Source: Corythucha ciliata (taxonomy: Eukaryota > Arthropoda > Insecta > Hemiptera > Tingidae). From it: 64,000 nucleotides of DNA. Of the stretch, positions 10,335 through 20,321 are shown in pieces (position 1 is the first letter of the stretch; the number at the start of each line of letters is the position of its first letter). A program made the translations under genes and the position numbers. Location: contig CM075941.1 of assembly GCA_038030265.1 (NCBI GenBank), positions 56,645,952 through 56,709,951 on the forward strand. The letters are read 5' to 3'. The notes below the pieces were generated by a model that worked only from the letters and a program-made list of their open reading frames with translations, was not told the DNA's origin and made no database searches.

Positions 10335-10783
10335 GGCCCAGCCTGAAGTAATGTGTTGAACAGTACCGGGCTGGTGCCCCCTGGAGGAGGGTCTGTGGTT
10401 TTTAGTGTGTAAGAGCCCCACACTCCCTGGGGAACCAGTACTCCCGGGGGTCTTTTAAAGATTTTCCACAGCCCGGAAAAAAAAAAAAAAATAAAAAAAT
10501 AGCTGGAACCGAGTGGGCTGAGACTGGACTAGACCGTTCGCGGAGGAGGCCTGTATCGTGGTTTTTCGACGCTGATTTATATAGGGCATAGACTGCGTCG
10601 GAAAAGTCTGAATAATGATCGTCGTACATTGTGATCTCAAGTTGTTGATGATTTCACTGTACACTATGCTCCTCTACATTTCATTCTTGGCACCCATCAG
10701 TGCATCAGGGGTGGTGGTTGCACCAGGCCCCACTACCTACCTAACACGCCACCCAGTCTCGAATTGTATTCACGGAGATTTAA
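10335..10783. other. unannotated stretch between BEL-1 and foldback elements
   Basis: I see no supported gene, splice-consistent exon or transposon end here. There is an A-rich tract near 10481-10500. It probably lies in the intron downstream of bves exon B. Confidence 0.5.
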
Positions 10784-10886
10784 GGCCTCGCCACACCGAA
10801 CGCGAACTGTCGCGCGGACTGGTCCGCACCCACGTTGTCATGGGTTTTTGGCGAGCGGACCAGTTCGCGTCCAGTGTGGCGAGGCC
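10784..10886. mobile_element. 103-bp palindromic MITE with TTTAA duplication
   Basis: The ends are inverted repeats starting GGCCTCGCCACAC. Both arms also carry related blocks around cgcgaact and gaccagttcgcg. TTTAA occurs immediately outside both ends (10779-10783 and 10887-10891). The TTAA-like target suggests a piggyBac-type source, but no transposase is present. Confidence 0.65.
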
Positions 10887-10906
10887 TTTAAGGCGGGGTT
10901 TCAGGC

Positions 10907-11270
10907 GGGTTTCCTCGACCCCCTTCCCAGTCGTCCCTCGCCTAAACTTCGCACATAAATTTTGGCTCCATTTCTGCACCAATATTCGATTTCAAAGTCT
11001 AATCTTAATCTTCATGAAGTTCTACAGTGACGTTAGATCTTGCTTTTTCAAATTTTATCCCTAAAATAACCCCAAAGCACTTTGGAACTCGGATGTGTTT
11101 TAAGGTAATTTCAGGGATGAAATTTGGAAAAGCAAGATCTAACGTCATTGTAGAACTTCCTGAAGATTAAAATTAGACTTTGAAATCGGATATTGATGCA
11201 GAAATGGAGCCAAAATTTATGTGCGAAGTTTAGGCGAGGGGAGACTGGGAAGGGGTCAAGGAAATCCCCC
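10907..11270. mobile_element. foldback MITE with ~160-bp arms, copy 1
   Basis: Two long arms form an inverted repeat around a short centre near 11065-11105. The left arm includes cctcgcctaaacttcgcaca and the right arm its reverse complement, as do the blocks around ttttggctccatttctgca and gacgttagatcttgctttt. A second, partly deleted copy lies at about 44318-44573. No coding sequence is seen. Confidence 0.8.
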
Positions 11271-12107
11271 CCCCCCCCTTAGAAACAAAAACACAGAATT
11301 GTTCGGTGTGCAACGTAAATACGTATAAAACTAGAAGTGGGTCAAGTATAAATTCCCTCCATGCCCACTAAACGATCGTTTTTCTCTTCTGCGGGTACAT
11401 GAGAAGGGCTTTGAGTAGGGAGGGCAAAAGAACTATAAAATCCGTTGACGAATGGATTTGTGCGCGGATAAGACCGCACAACTCTGCAAAAACTCGCGTT
11501 ACATATTATTTTCATCCATCATCGCAGTATGAAGAAAGTGTCACATGTGTCACAAAAAAAAAAAAAAAACACCCGAGAAACCAAAGGAACATCAAAGTTA
11601 CATCAATGAATGGGAAGTAAGTGAGGGGGGGAGAAAACGAGAAAAGTTTCTCGTTAGCACACCTCTCCTCAACAATTTCTGGGAAAAAATTCCCTTCGGA
11701 AAGGATGGGAAGCGCAGCAGACCGAGCAATTATTAGAAAACCCCTCAGGATCAGGAGTTTTTCTTTTATATCCAAGCAATCTTGTTGAAGCCGTCGGTGC
11801 ACCCGAACGACTGAGCGCACTCGTGTCTTAAGATGGAAAAGATGTATATCAAGAAAAGGCTTAAAGCTTAAGACAAGACTAATAAGCGCAACACAACAGG
11901 TGAGAGGGAAGAGAGAGAGAGAGAAAACAAGGAATAAAACGTGCTCAAGTTTTTAAAACAAGACGCTTCTTTTCCCTTTCGTTTCGAACACGAGTTCTTC
12001 AACAGTTTCCAAGTCTCCCTCGCTCTTTCTTCTACACTGTCTGGCTGAAATTGTTCAACAGAACAAACAAACAGACAAAAAACGCCAAAAAACAAAACAG
12101 CACGTAC
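11271..12107. other. intronic sequence without recognised features
   Basis: This stretch follows the donor of bves exon B on the minus strand. It holds poly-C, poly-A and purine-rich runs but no exon that I can support. I looked for the next Popeye exon here and did not find one. Confidence 0.55.
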
Positions 12108-12276
12108 CTCTTCAACTTCTTTCGTGAATTTAACCGGGCGAAGTTTATAAAGGAGAACGCAAATATGAACGAGGTTAATGAAGACAAAAGTGGCGTTCCA
12201 CAGTAGGGCGTCCAAGGAACATAAAACGGTGACTCCCCATAGTGCGGTAAACAGACATCCAACAAGAAGCGTGCAT
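12108..12276 (-). CDS. bves: Popeye-domain protein (POPDC/bves), exon B
   Basis: POPDC proteins are three-pass membrane proteins whose cytosolic Popeye domain binds cAMP, known from muscle and epithelia. This 169-nt exon on the minus strand has an acceptor (tgctctttttcacag) before 12276 and a GTACGT donor after 12108. It encodes 56 codons with two hydrophobic segments (CTLLVGCLFTALWGVTVLC and NATFVFINLVHICVLLY). The family signature follows: DALLWN...FINLVH...LLYKLRPVKFTKEVEE. The first base completes an Arg codon begun by exon A at 30618, and the exit phase is 0. The cAMP-binding Popeye core would lie in later exons, which are not found in the window. Confidence 0.9.
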
Positions 12277-12407
12277 CTGTGAAAAAGAGCAAGTAAAATA
12301 AGCGAGAGACTAAAGGAGGGAAAAAAAGGTGGAAAAATTTATTGAGACGAAATCTGAACAAAGGGAATAAAAAAAAAAACTCGAAAACTTAAATAAATTG
12401 AGAGTGA

Positions 12408-12465
12408 GGCCCGTATTCATAGTCCAGTTTTCGTTGGAATAAAGAAATGTCTATGAATATGGGCC
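12408..12465. mobile_element. 58-bp inverted-repeat MITE (GGCCCRTATTCATAG)
   Basis: The left end ggcccgtattcatag pairs with the right end ctatgaatatgggcc. The 138-bp element at 17892-18029 has the same ends. Flanking triplets are tga and taa, not a clean duplication. It is probably a short deletion derivative. Confidence 0.6.
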
Positions 12466-13240
12466 TAAGTGTTCTAAAATGTATAAAAAAGCGAAATGCT
12501 TTCCGAGGGCGATGGGGGCGGGGTAAGGGAACGGGTAAATCTCTCAGACAGGTTCCAGACAGGGAGGCATTCTCGTTGGAGCCACGACGGCTCCAATGCT
12601 CTTTCCGGTTTATTGCTTCAAGGCCTAAATGCGGTTTTTTTTTTTGTTCAACAATTGGAATGGACAAAATCAATAATACTACTACTGACAATGGACAGTG
12701 AGTTTTTCGATAAGGAAGAGAGAGACGTATGAAATACGCACACGGGCGAAATAAAAGAATGAAAGAAAAAAATGTCCAGTCACAAACTCCACCGCAAGTA
12801 ATAAGAATATCCCACAGCTAAAAACAAGATCGATTGCCCCCCTCCCCATTATCGCCGCCCGTTAAAGAAAATTCTTTCCTCAGACGCTTGTGAATTTATA
12901 TTGGAAACGCACATCAGTTCAAAGCGCTGTAGGGAAGGCCGGCGAAACGTTCGCAATGAAATGTTTGGGCTCCGACCTTCGTGCATCATGGGTATGCAAT
13001 TGATAGTTTTGCTCCAACTTGGATTTCTCAATTCAAACCAATGGTTGAAGGGTTCACGAGACACGAAAACCACAACTGGAAGTGAGGGGAGAGGGGAACC
13101 TACCGCGGCAAAATAAGCTCTTCGCATCGCAAAATTAAAGAATTGAATGATAAAATGTGGTGTATTGTGCAAGACGCGTCTCTTTCTGCCGTGGAAGTGA
13201 TTGAATGAAATAAAACTGATGGCTGATAAACGGGCGAGAG
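12466..13240. other. bves intron, no recognised features
   Basis: This is the start (in plus coordinates) of the 18.3-kb intron, upstream of the ISL2EU-type element. Several open frames occur, but none carries a domain or a splice pattern that I can support. Confidence 0.5.
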
Positions 13241-13311
13241 GAGTGGCGGTGGCAGAACAACACTTATCGGGGCCCGGGGCGGAAATCTCAAGGAGGCCCT
13301 TTAGAGCCGTT
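13241..13311 (+). repeat. fragment of the CAGTGGCGGAAC element end
   Basis: This segment includes cggggcccggggcggaaatc and ggaggccctttag. It matches the terminal ~70 bp of the array-carrying family at 28775-28850. Reverse-strand relatives lie near 30345-30420, 35225-35297 and 63125-63201. Only the end is present here, with no array. Confidence 0.65.
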
Positions 13312-13494
13312 TTCACCAAGTTTTCTGTGATCTGAGATCAATAGGGACCGTGCAATCTGATCGCCGCGCAGACTAACGGCGAGCTTGTCGTGACTGGATA
13401 TTAAACAAACTGTTATCTACCGGGCGTTCGACGTAAAGAAATTTGTTCGGAAGAAGTTTTCATTATTATTTAGGTATACTATTTGATAAAAAAA

Positions 13495-15133
13495 ATGGTT
13501 ATTTGTTGTGTTGTTGGGTGTCACAATACCCGAGAAAACACCAGCGGGTCGATTAGTTTTTATCGCTTTCCAAATAAACCGTATGAACAAGATCGACGGA
13601 GACCGTGGATTTTGGCGGTCAACCGTAAAAAGTAAGATTCTTCTTTATTTTATTCCTGTAAACAAAGTTCGGTGGCGTGTTGGGTGAAAAATTCACTTCG
13701 TTTCTAGATTATTATGAATTATGACAGTTTATGCTTTTTCGCTACAGATGTTTTCCCCCACGCCCACTATGACCATGCCACGGGATAGTGCATTTTACTT
13801 ACAATGTTATTTTTTTTTTAGTCCTGACGGTAGCTTGTGGCAGCCCACAAAATATTCGAGGATTTGTAGCGTCCATTTCGTCGGAGGATTGTGGTCAAAC
13901 ATAGAAAATCATCCAGCTTATGTGCCCACGATTTTCCCCAGCGTGTACAGGAAGCGCCCAGCCTCAGAGGCTGACTTGACCAGATTCAAGCGGCAACGGA
14001 AAAGGCTCTCAACCGTATTGGCTGCTGTGGGTTCCGATGCCATTTCCACCGAGAATGAACCCACCACTGTCAACGAGATGGCTTCACTAAATTTATCCGT
14101 GTTGTGCCAGTGCTCTATGGAATATGACAATTCATTTTTCGAATTTAGTTGCAGTTTTATGGGAAATGACGTTGCCACTCAGGCTAACTTAAACACTATT
14201 ATTAAGAACACGCACAGAATTGATAAATCATGTGGTCCATCCCATATTACGGCGAAATTCTTGGGCTTCCATGGGTTTGACAGTATAAAGTCCGAAGCCG
14301 GCTTAAAGGAACTCACAAGCGTTTCATTTGAGACATTCGACTTTTTTCTGTCCATCTTTCCGGACCAGTCATTTTATTCTATGCCAAAAAAACAAGCTTT
14401 GTTATTATTTTTCATGAAACTTAAGCACGGTACTAGTTTTGGTGTTCTAGGCATTCTGTTCGGGGTTCACAGAACAACAGCTTCAAGAATTTTCCTGACC
14501 CTACTTGAAGTTTTCTCTATAAAGACAGAAAATTTCATTTTTTGGCCTAGCAAACTTATGGTTCAGAACTCCATGCCGGAAGTATTTAAGAATTTTTTTC
14601 CGAATACTAGAGCTATTATTGATTGTACGGAAATTAAAACAGAAACGCCGGCGTCCATTTCTCATCGAGTTTTAGTGTATTCTCACTATAAAAGTGCGCA
14701 TACATTGAAATTTTTAGTAGCCGTTTCACCAAATGGAGCCATAATTTTCAAGTCGAAATGTTATGGTGGTAAAAGTAGCGATTCGTACATCACCAATCAC
14801 TCAGGTTTCATCTCGCTGCTTGAAGAAAACGATGTCGTGTTAGCTGACAAAGGTTTCCCTGGTATCAATACCACTTTCAAAAATAATGCAGTAGTTGTTA
14901 TGCCTCCAATTTTGCATAATGGAAAATTCACATCAGAGGAAATCACTGAAACTTACACGATTGCAAGCGCCCGTGTACATGTAGAACGATGTATTGGACG
15001 CATAAACATTTTCAAAATTTTGAAATATATTCCAAAAAACCTCTTTCCCTACGTGGACAACATAGTGCATGTTTGTTGTGTTTTAGCTAATTTTTTACCC
15101 CCTCTATTCAACGAAAAAACCACCAGGGAATAG
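13495..15133 (+). CDS. THAP / HTH / DDE_Tnp_4 transposase, one intron
   Basis: This protein would bind the element ends and cut DNA. Exon 1 runs 13495-13631 and exon 2 13822-15133, joined across GTAAGA and a T-rich acceptor. The sum is 1449 nt, giving 482 residues with no internal stop. The THAP finger has C4/C5 and C9 in exon 1, W52, C61 and H64 (ICSVHF) in exon 2, then a VPTIF box. A helix-turn-helix of HTH_Tnp_4 type lies near residues 225-275. The DDE residues are D313 (IIDCTE), D388 (VLADKGF) and E434 (HVERCIGR). The split THAP finger and exact phase support the intron. The copy could be functional. Confidence 0.88.
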
Positions 15134-15278
15134 AGAGTTGTGAATAGATTTTTCATGGGGTTGGAGTCAAGAGATTTTGTATAGTTTTTAGTTTTATTCA
15201 ATTCGTATAATAATGAAAATATAAAAAGGAATTGTAACTAATAATAAATTTGGTAATGCATATTTAGCAAATATATTT

Positions 15279-16794
15279 TTATTCGTCAATTTTTTTTTGT
15301 TTTGCAATAATTTGGGGCAAATGGAAATGAAAATAAAAATTCTCTATTTTAGGTATAGAATTTTTCAAAAAATCCTCGTCTCTGCCAACGGGCAAGAGGA
15401 ACGATCCTTTTGGCGAGTAAACAAAAAAATCCACGAAGTCACAATTCAAGGACTTGTGTACTTGAGTATAGTACATGTGGCCTTTTTTCAAATAAAAACT
15501 CTCACCATCATTAAACAAATAAGGCACATTAAAGTGTCCATTGTCGTAAATGGGTTTATTTCTACAAGAAATGGGGCTTTTTACTTCTAAAATTCTTAAA
15601 TTGCCATCATGGCAAACCACGATGCCGTCGGGACTAGCACAAAGCCATGATTGTTTTGGCTTTATCACTAGCCCACATTCGACGACATCGTGGCCAGTGA
15701 CCTCGGAATACGCTCGGATTGCTTCTTTCTCACATTTTTTTCCGTATTCAAAATTTTTATGGAAAACTACTTTCTCTTCCACAAATTTGGAAGCAGTCCG
15801 AGCGTAATTCCTCGAGATCAAAGCTTTGTGAGCTTTCTGTGAGGCTGATATTCGCATTGATCTCTCGTGAAACCAAGCGAGTGTATCTGCCTGCTTTCGT
15901 GTACGCAAACAAATGTCAAGGGCTTGACATTGATTTACATCAACCCTGTTCACATAGAATGCGCTCAAGTCGTCACTTAAATTTATACAAAGACTATAAA
16001 CTAGATATCTATTACAATTAAAAATTCCTAAAACTAAATTTGATAGTTCACTGTCTTGCTCCCTACGCTCAGTCTCTCTCACCAAGTCTGCCAGTACATC
16101 CTGGCAAATCTTCACATTTTCCTCCCGCGGGCATCCTGAGCGATCAACTCGCTAAAAGCTGAGGGGTTGCGGAGGGCTGAAGGAAGCGAGGCAGGCTTAA
16201 TATTTCGAGTCCTGCTTACTTTACAAGGGAACATCGAGTTCATGGTCGCACCTTTAGCGTATTTTTATTTACCTACATATGGTAGTATGGTGTATGAGAA
16301 TTTTGTATGACATGTATGAGAATGAGAGTTGAACATAATATACGCGTACCAGCTAGGCAGATGCTAGGTTTTCCCCATTCTTGGGCGACTCCAGTCTTGG
16401 AAGCTCCCGTTTCGGAATTTACAAACACAACTGCCGCGCAAATATGCTTGCATTGTCCACCTTCTCCGCTAGCACACTCGCACGAGCCCGAAACCACGTG
16501 ACGCTGGCTATCAAGCTGACAACAATTTAAGTATTACACAACACGTATTTCGTAACACAACACGTATTTTCCTTACCTCCAACTTAACAGCGTACGGGGG
16601 TCTGTTCACGGTAGTCTGCCGAATCACAAATGCCGACAGGACTGACCGAAATCCAGGACATTAACAACGTGGCCGCTGTCTACGAGCAAGCGGCCCTTTT
16701 TCATCCCAGCATCACGACCCTCAAATACTACACAGACTACACTTTCAAAACCGCAACGGAGAAGTACATCACGGGAAGTACCAGGACAGTCCAT
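15279..16794 (-). pseudogene. SWIM zinc finger plus YqaJ-type nuclease, frameshifted
   Basis: YqaJ-like proteins belong to the lambda-exonuclease fold and are the second gene of ISL2EU elements. Reading leftwards, a possible start at 16794 (MDCPGTSRD) leads to GRLLVDSGHVVNVLDF. A one-base break near 16628 follows, then FVIRQTTVNRPPYAVKLE up to 16577. An intron (16516-16576, GTAAGG...TCAG) joins in phase to LDSQRHVVSGSCECASGEGG and the SWIM pattern CECx(7)CKH. A donor is likely at 16349 and the next exon may begin at 16251. A second break lies near 16125. The nuclease motifs are SPDG, LEVKSP and a downstream YYTQVH, running to a stop at 15279. It is convergent with the transposase, with 145 bp between stops. 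Confidence 0.78.
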
Positions 16795-16920
16795 CGCGAA
16801 TAGAAATGTTAAAAAACAGAAAGGAATTGAAAACAATTTCATCCAGCAGCTGGCGGTCAGAAACAAGCGCATTCCATGCGAGTGTGCATGCGCCATTGAA
16901 ATTTTAACTCCGGGGTGTTT

Positions 16921-17785
16921 AAGATTTTTTAAAGCTCAATTCATAACTATTGTTCGTTTCTTTCAATAAAGTCTATTAAAAAATAAAATAAAAAATAAAA
17001 AAAATAAATCGAAATGCGCAAAAAGCAATTGAAACCAACAACTCATAATAAGCTGAAATGCACGAATGAACTTCAAGAAAAGTGAGGCCCTTCTTAAACT
17101 TTCAAGAACCAATAAAAATCGTCAATTTTTCAAATCTAACTGATGAACTCCATAGGATACCTGAGGGGAACGGTTTTTGTTTAATATCCAGTAACGCTTG
17201 GGTTCCCAACAGAGCGCTCTGTTCAGAAACTTTGCACGGTCCTCATGGGCTTAGTGCAAAGTTTAAAATGAGAGCGCTCTAGGTTTCAAACTGTGCGATT
17301 CTTGTTCCGACTTGTTAGGGTATTTTAAGTGAAAATGCGTGAGTCGCTTTGTAATTTCCCGTTTTTTAACTGTAAAATTAATGAGTTGGCCTCTCATGAT
17401 TTTTGCCAACTTTTTAGGTACATATATTTTATGAAAAAAATATTTTGAAGTCACACGTGTAGCTAGAAGAGACAAGAAAAAATTCATTCTTGGCCCATCG
17501 ACGTCCTTTGGTCGAACTGCGAACTTGAATTTTTATAATAATTATTAGTCCATTCATTTCCACCCTCAGGCCAATTTTGTAATTTTTCAGGGTTCGTATT
17601 TGATGCCACACTTCACTTCATTTCATTCAAATCATTAAAAAATTTTAACAAATGCCAGCAAAAAAACAATATGTTTTTCATAGCAATAATTCTATTTCAT
17701 TCATTTGTTTGAAGAAAATGAATAAAATAGAAACATTGCTTCGAAAAACATATTGATTATTTGTTAGAGAATAGGCACGCTGGGC
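16921..17785. other. bves intron, A/T-rich, with one hairpin
   Basis: No gene is supported. The only structure is a perfect-ended hairpin at 17211-17280, whose arms carry agagcgctct and aaactttgcac, separated by about 18 bp. It may be a small MITE. Confidence 0.5.
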
Positions 17786-18050
17786 CTTTTTACACGAGTA
17801 AGTTTTTTGTTCAAAAATATGTTCATTGAACATTTTTACAGATGTAAATTCTGTAAATTTTTCTTAAAATGGCTAATTTTTTAAAAACTTAGGCCCATAT
17901 TCATAGACATTTTTTAAAAATTAAATTTCCTTAAGTGGGCGTCAAAACAGATGATTTAATACCAACAAAAACTGGATTGACTTTTACATAGGAGAATTTT
18001 AACTTAAGTAGCGACTATGGATACGGGCCTTACTCGTGTAAAAGGGGTTT
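17786..18050. mobile_element. nested MITEs: inner 17892-18029, TTA duplication
   Basis: The inner unit (17892-18029) has ends ggcccatattcatag and ctatggatacgggcc and is flanked on both sides by TTA, typical of PIF/Harbinger-type insertions. It sits between outer inverted sequences tttttacacgagtaa (about 17788) and ttactcgtgtaaaa (18030), which look like the arms of an older foldback element. A short relative is at 12408-12465. Confidence 0.7.
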
Positions 18051-20321
18051 ACACAATTAAGTTTTTTGATCAAAGTAGGCATTTAAATAAAAAAAAGTGG
18101 CAGATGTTTCAAGCCCGAAATCGTCTGTTTGCGATCAGGTTGAACGTATTTTTGAGAAATACTCAACATAGTTTAAGCATGACCCCCCTCTACTCCCCAC
18201 GGGATTTTGATTCCATTCTTCCGGGAAAAGAAACCGGAAATATCAGGAAAATTGGCTCCTATTACATCTTCCTTTTTCACTGGTGGTGTGCACCCCCCCC
18301 CCCCACCAGGGAATAGAACATTTTAGTTTTGTCCCCCCCCCCCATTCATAAAATGCTGGATCATCCACTGGATCTGGGATTGGTCTATCATGCATTCCTA
18401 GCTGTGCGTTTTAGAAATTTAACAAAGGGCCAGTATAAGATGTCAAACATGATTTATTTGAAATGTAAAGAACGAGAAACGCGAAGATATTTGCAATTAA
18501 AAATAGGTGTAATAGGCCCCCAAATTTTAATTAAAATGTGTAGGTTTCCATAGGCTTATTATTATTAATCAGTGCGGGCCCGCACCCGGCGATGTCGAGT
18601 CCGCCAAAGTCAAAGCCCTTATTACAGGGTTAAATAATGTCATCTCAAAGAGTTTTTGAAGAAAATTAAAGTTTAATTATTTCTTTAAATTCCCTTATTG
18701 TTTCCTGACATCCTTCTTTTCCAAAGGCTACAAATAGGAAGAGGAGAACTATGTGCATTATGCACGCCCAACTGCATTTGCCCCCCCCCCAAATTTTTTA
18801 AAATTCTGAACCAATCTGTGGGCATGTAGAATAAAAACGTCGGCAAATCAAAGTTTTCTGCCACATGTACTCTTTTTTCTTCTCTAACGAAAACAGAGAC
18901 CTGTTAGCTCCGCCCTTCTGCAACTCTGCGGGAATAAGCCAGCAATTTTTGAGTGTAAGTGGAAAACAATTGAAGAAGCGGGGACGAGAGTTTCAGCTAG
19001 TGCATTCCTGCTAGAAAATACATAAAGTGCTTCAGTAGAAAATTACTGAATTGCTCTAACTGGCTTTTCCTGTTGACGGCCAGGATCCACTTCACCCAGT
19101 CTCTCTTTTTCGTAAGGTTTATTGGGAAAACCGTAAATTGTAGGCCTTTATATTTATCAGACGAATTAATGTAACCCATAACACAGCACTGCACCGTTTT
19201 AATTGAAGGAAAAGCTTGAAAGCGTCCTTTAAACGAAAGTCAGAGCACGTTCTTCGTAGGGATTCAATAGAGGAGAGCGAACTGAAGTTAGAACAAGTAT
19301 TGCGCTAGTCTGCCGCTAGTCTGCGGGACTGTCACTTTGCACTAAGGCCATTGACGGAGGTTAGAACTGAACGCGATTTCTTAACGGCAGTCAAGAGAAA
19401 TGGTTTTCACCACCGCGAAAACGAGTTCAACTAACGTCGTTCAACGAACCATCAGATGACCCGGAAATTGACCCGTTCATTAAAATCAAGACGTTTTTGC
19501 TAAGCACTTTTTAGCACAAGCAGTTTTTGCTACAGTTGGGAGGTGAAACCAGTAAAGGGGGAGCTGCAGTGATGATTCCTTGCCCCCCCCCCCTAAATCA
19601 TTCCACGTCTAATACTCGGCATACATTTTCTCGCCTAATTTCTGCACCAATCCTGGATTGAAAAGTCTCATTTAAATCTCCAGGAAATTCCACAATTTTT
19701 TTTAGCCTAGCTGCTGTTGTAGCCACAGAGATATTATAACCAGAGCTCGAAGGGTCCGTTGCACATCGGTACCATCATTGACGTCACCCAGAGCTTGTAA
19801 CGGGTCCAAAAATCCCTTGACTGAAGATGAAGGTGAAGGGGGTTTCCTGCTCATACCGATTTTTGAGTCAGCCAATGTGAAGAGACCTCCGGTCCTGTAA
19901 CCGAGCCGTTTTCAACAAGTCTGGTTAACATTTTTGAACTCTGATTAGCGACTCTAACCGGCGTTAGCAGTCAAAGGTTTCACCAGCAATTTTGAACGAG
20001 ACCAAGCCTTGAACTCAGTTCAAAAACTGAACGCCCGAATTTGGCTGGTTAGAACGTTAACTGGTGCATTATCTCTTATCACTTGCTCACTTCTCTATTT
20101 CTCTTTAAAGAATCGCTATTTTTCGTCGTGTTTATTGTTGTTTGTTCCTTAAAAAGTAATAATTTTCCGTACTGAGGTGTTGTTCCAAATGTCGTAAATA
20201 CACTTTAGCCCGTAGAATTCAGAAACCAACCTCCTTAACCTTTAGGGCCTTTTCATTTCACGCTAGGAGAAAAAAGACGCCGACTCGCGAGTCAAAGTTT
20301 TTTTGATTTTACTGACTGCAA
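18051..20321. other. bves intron, mostly unrecognised
   Basis: Several poly-C runs (near 18290, 18335, 18781 and 19585) occur, but no intact gene. A degenerate THAP-domain fragment on the minus strand is listed separately. The rest shows nothing that I can name. Confidence 0.5.
18997..19203 (-). pseudogene. degenerate THAP-domain fragment
   Basis: The minus strand encodes QCCVMGYINSSDKYKGLQF followed by TVFPINLTKKRDW and AVNRK. This follows the layout of a THAP finger first half (Cys pair, hydrophobic-FP block, Trp, AVNRK), and AVNRK also ends exon 1 of the transposase at 13495. The second zinc Cys appears replaced by Tyr (GY for GC), and no DDE domain follows. It is probably a relic of another THAP-type transposon. 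Confidence 0.6.

Larger units (their letters stand above)
13320..16920. mobile_element. ISL2EU-type two-gene DNA transposon (approximate limits)
   Basis: Two convergent genes define the element: a THAP/DDE transposase on the plus strand and a SWIM plus YqaJ-type nuclease on the minus strand. This pairing is known from ISL2EU/IS4EU elements of eukaryotes. I could not fix the terminal inverted repeats or a target duplication, so the limits are approximate. It lies in the large intron of bves. The transposase looks intact, while the nuclease gene shows two likely frameshifts. Confidence 0.75.

Noticed and set aside
10615..11064. Plus-strand 149-residue frame
   Set aside because: It crosses two inverted-repeat MITEs and has no recognisable domain.
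10335..12107. Next bves exon (start of the cAMP-binding Popeye core)
   Set aside because: I scanned the minus strand for an acceptor followed by a Popeye-like segment and found none. It probably lies outside the window.
13345..17242. 11-bp inverted match ggaccgtgcaa / ttgcacggtcc as ends of the ISL2EU-type element
   Set aside because: The right copy lies within a separate hairpin (17211-17280) and no target duplication supports these ends. The match is short enough to be chance.
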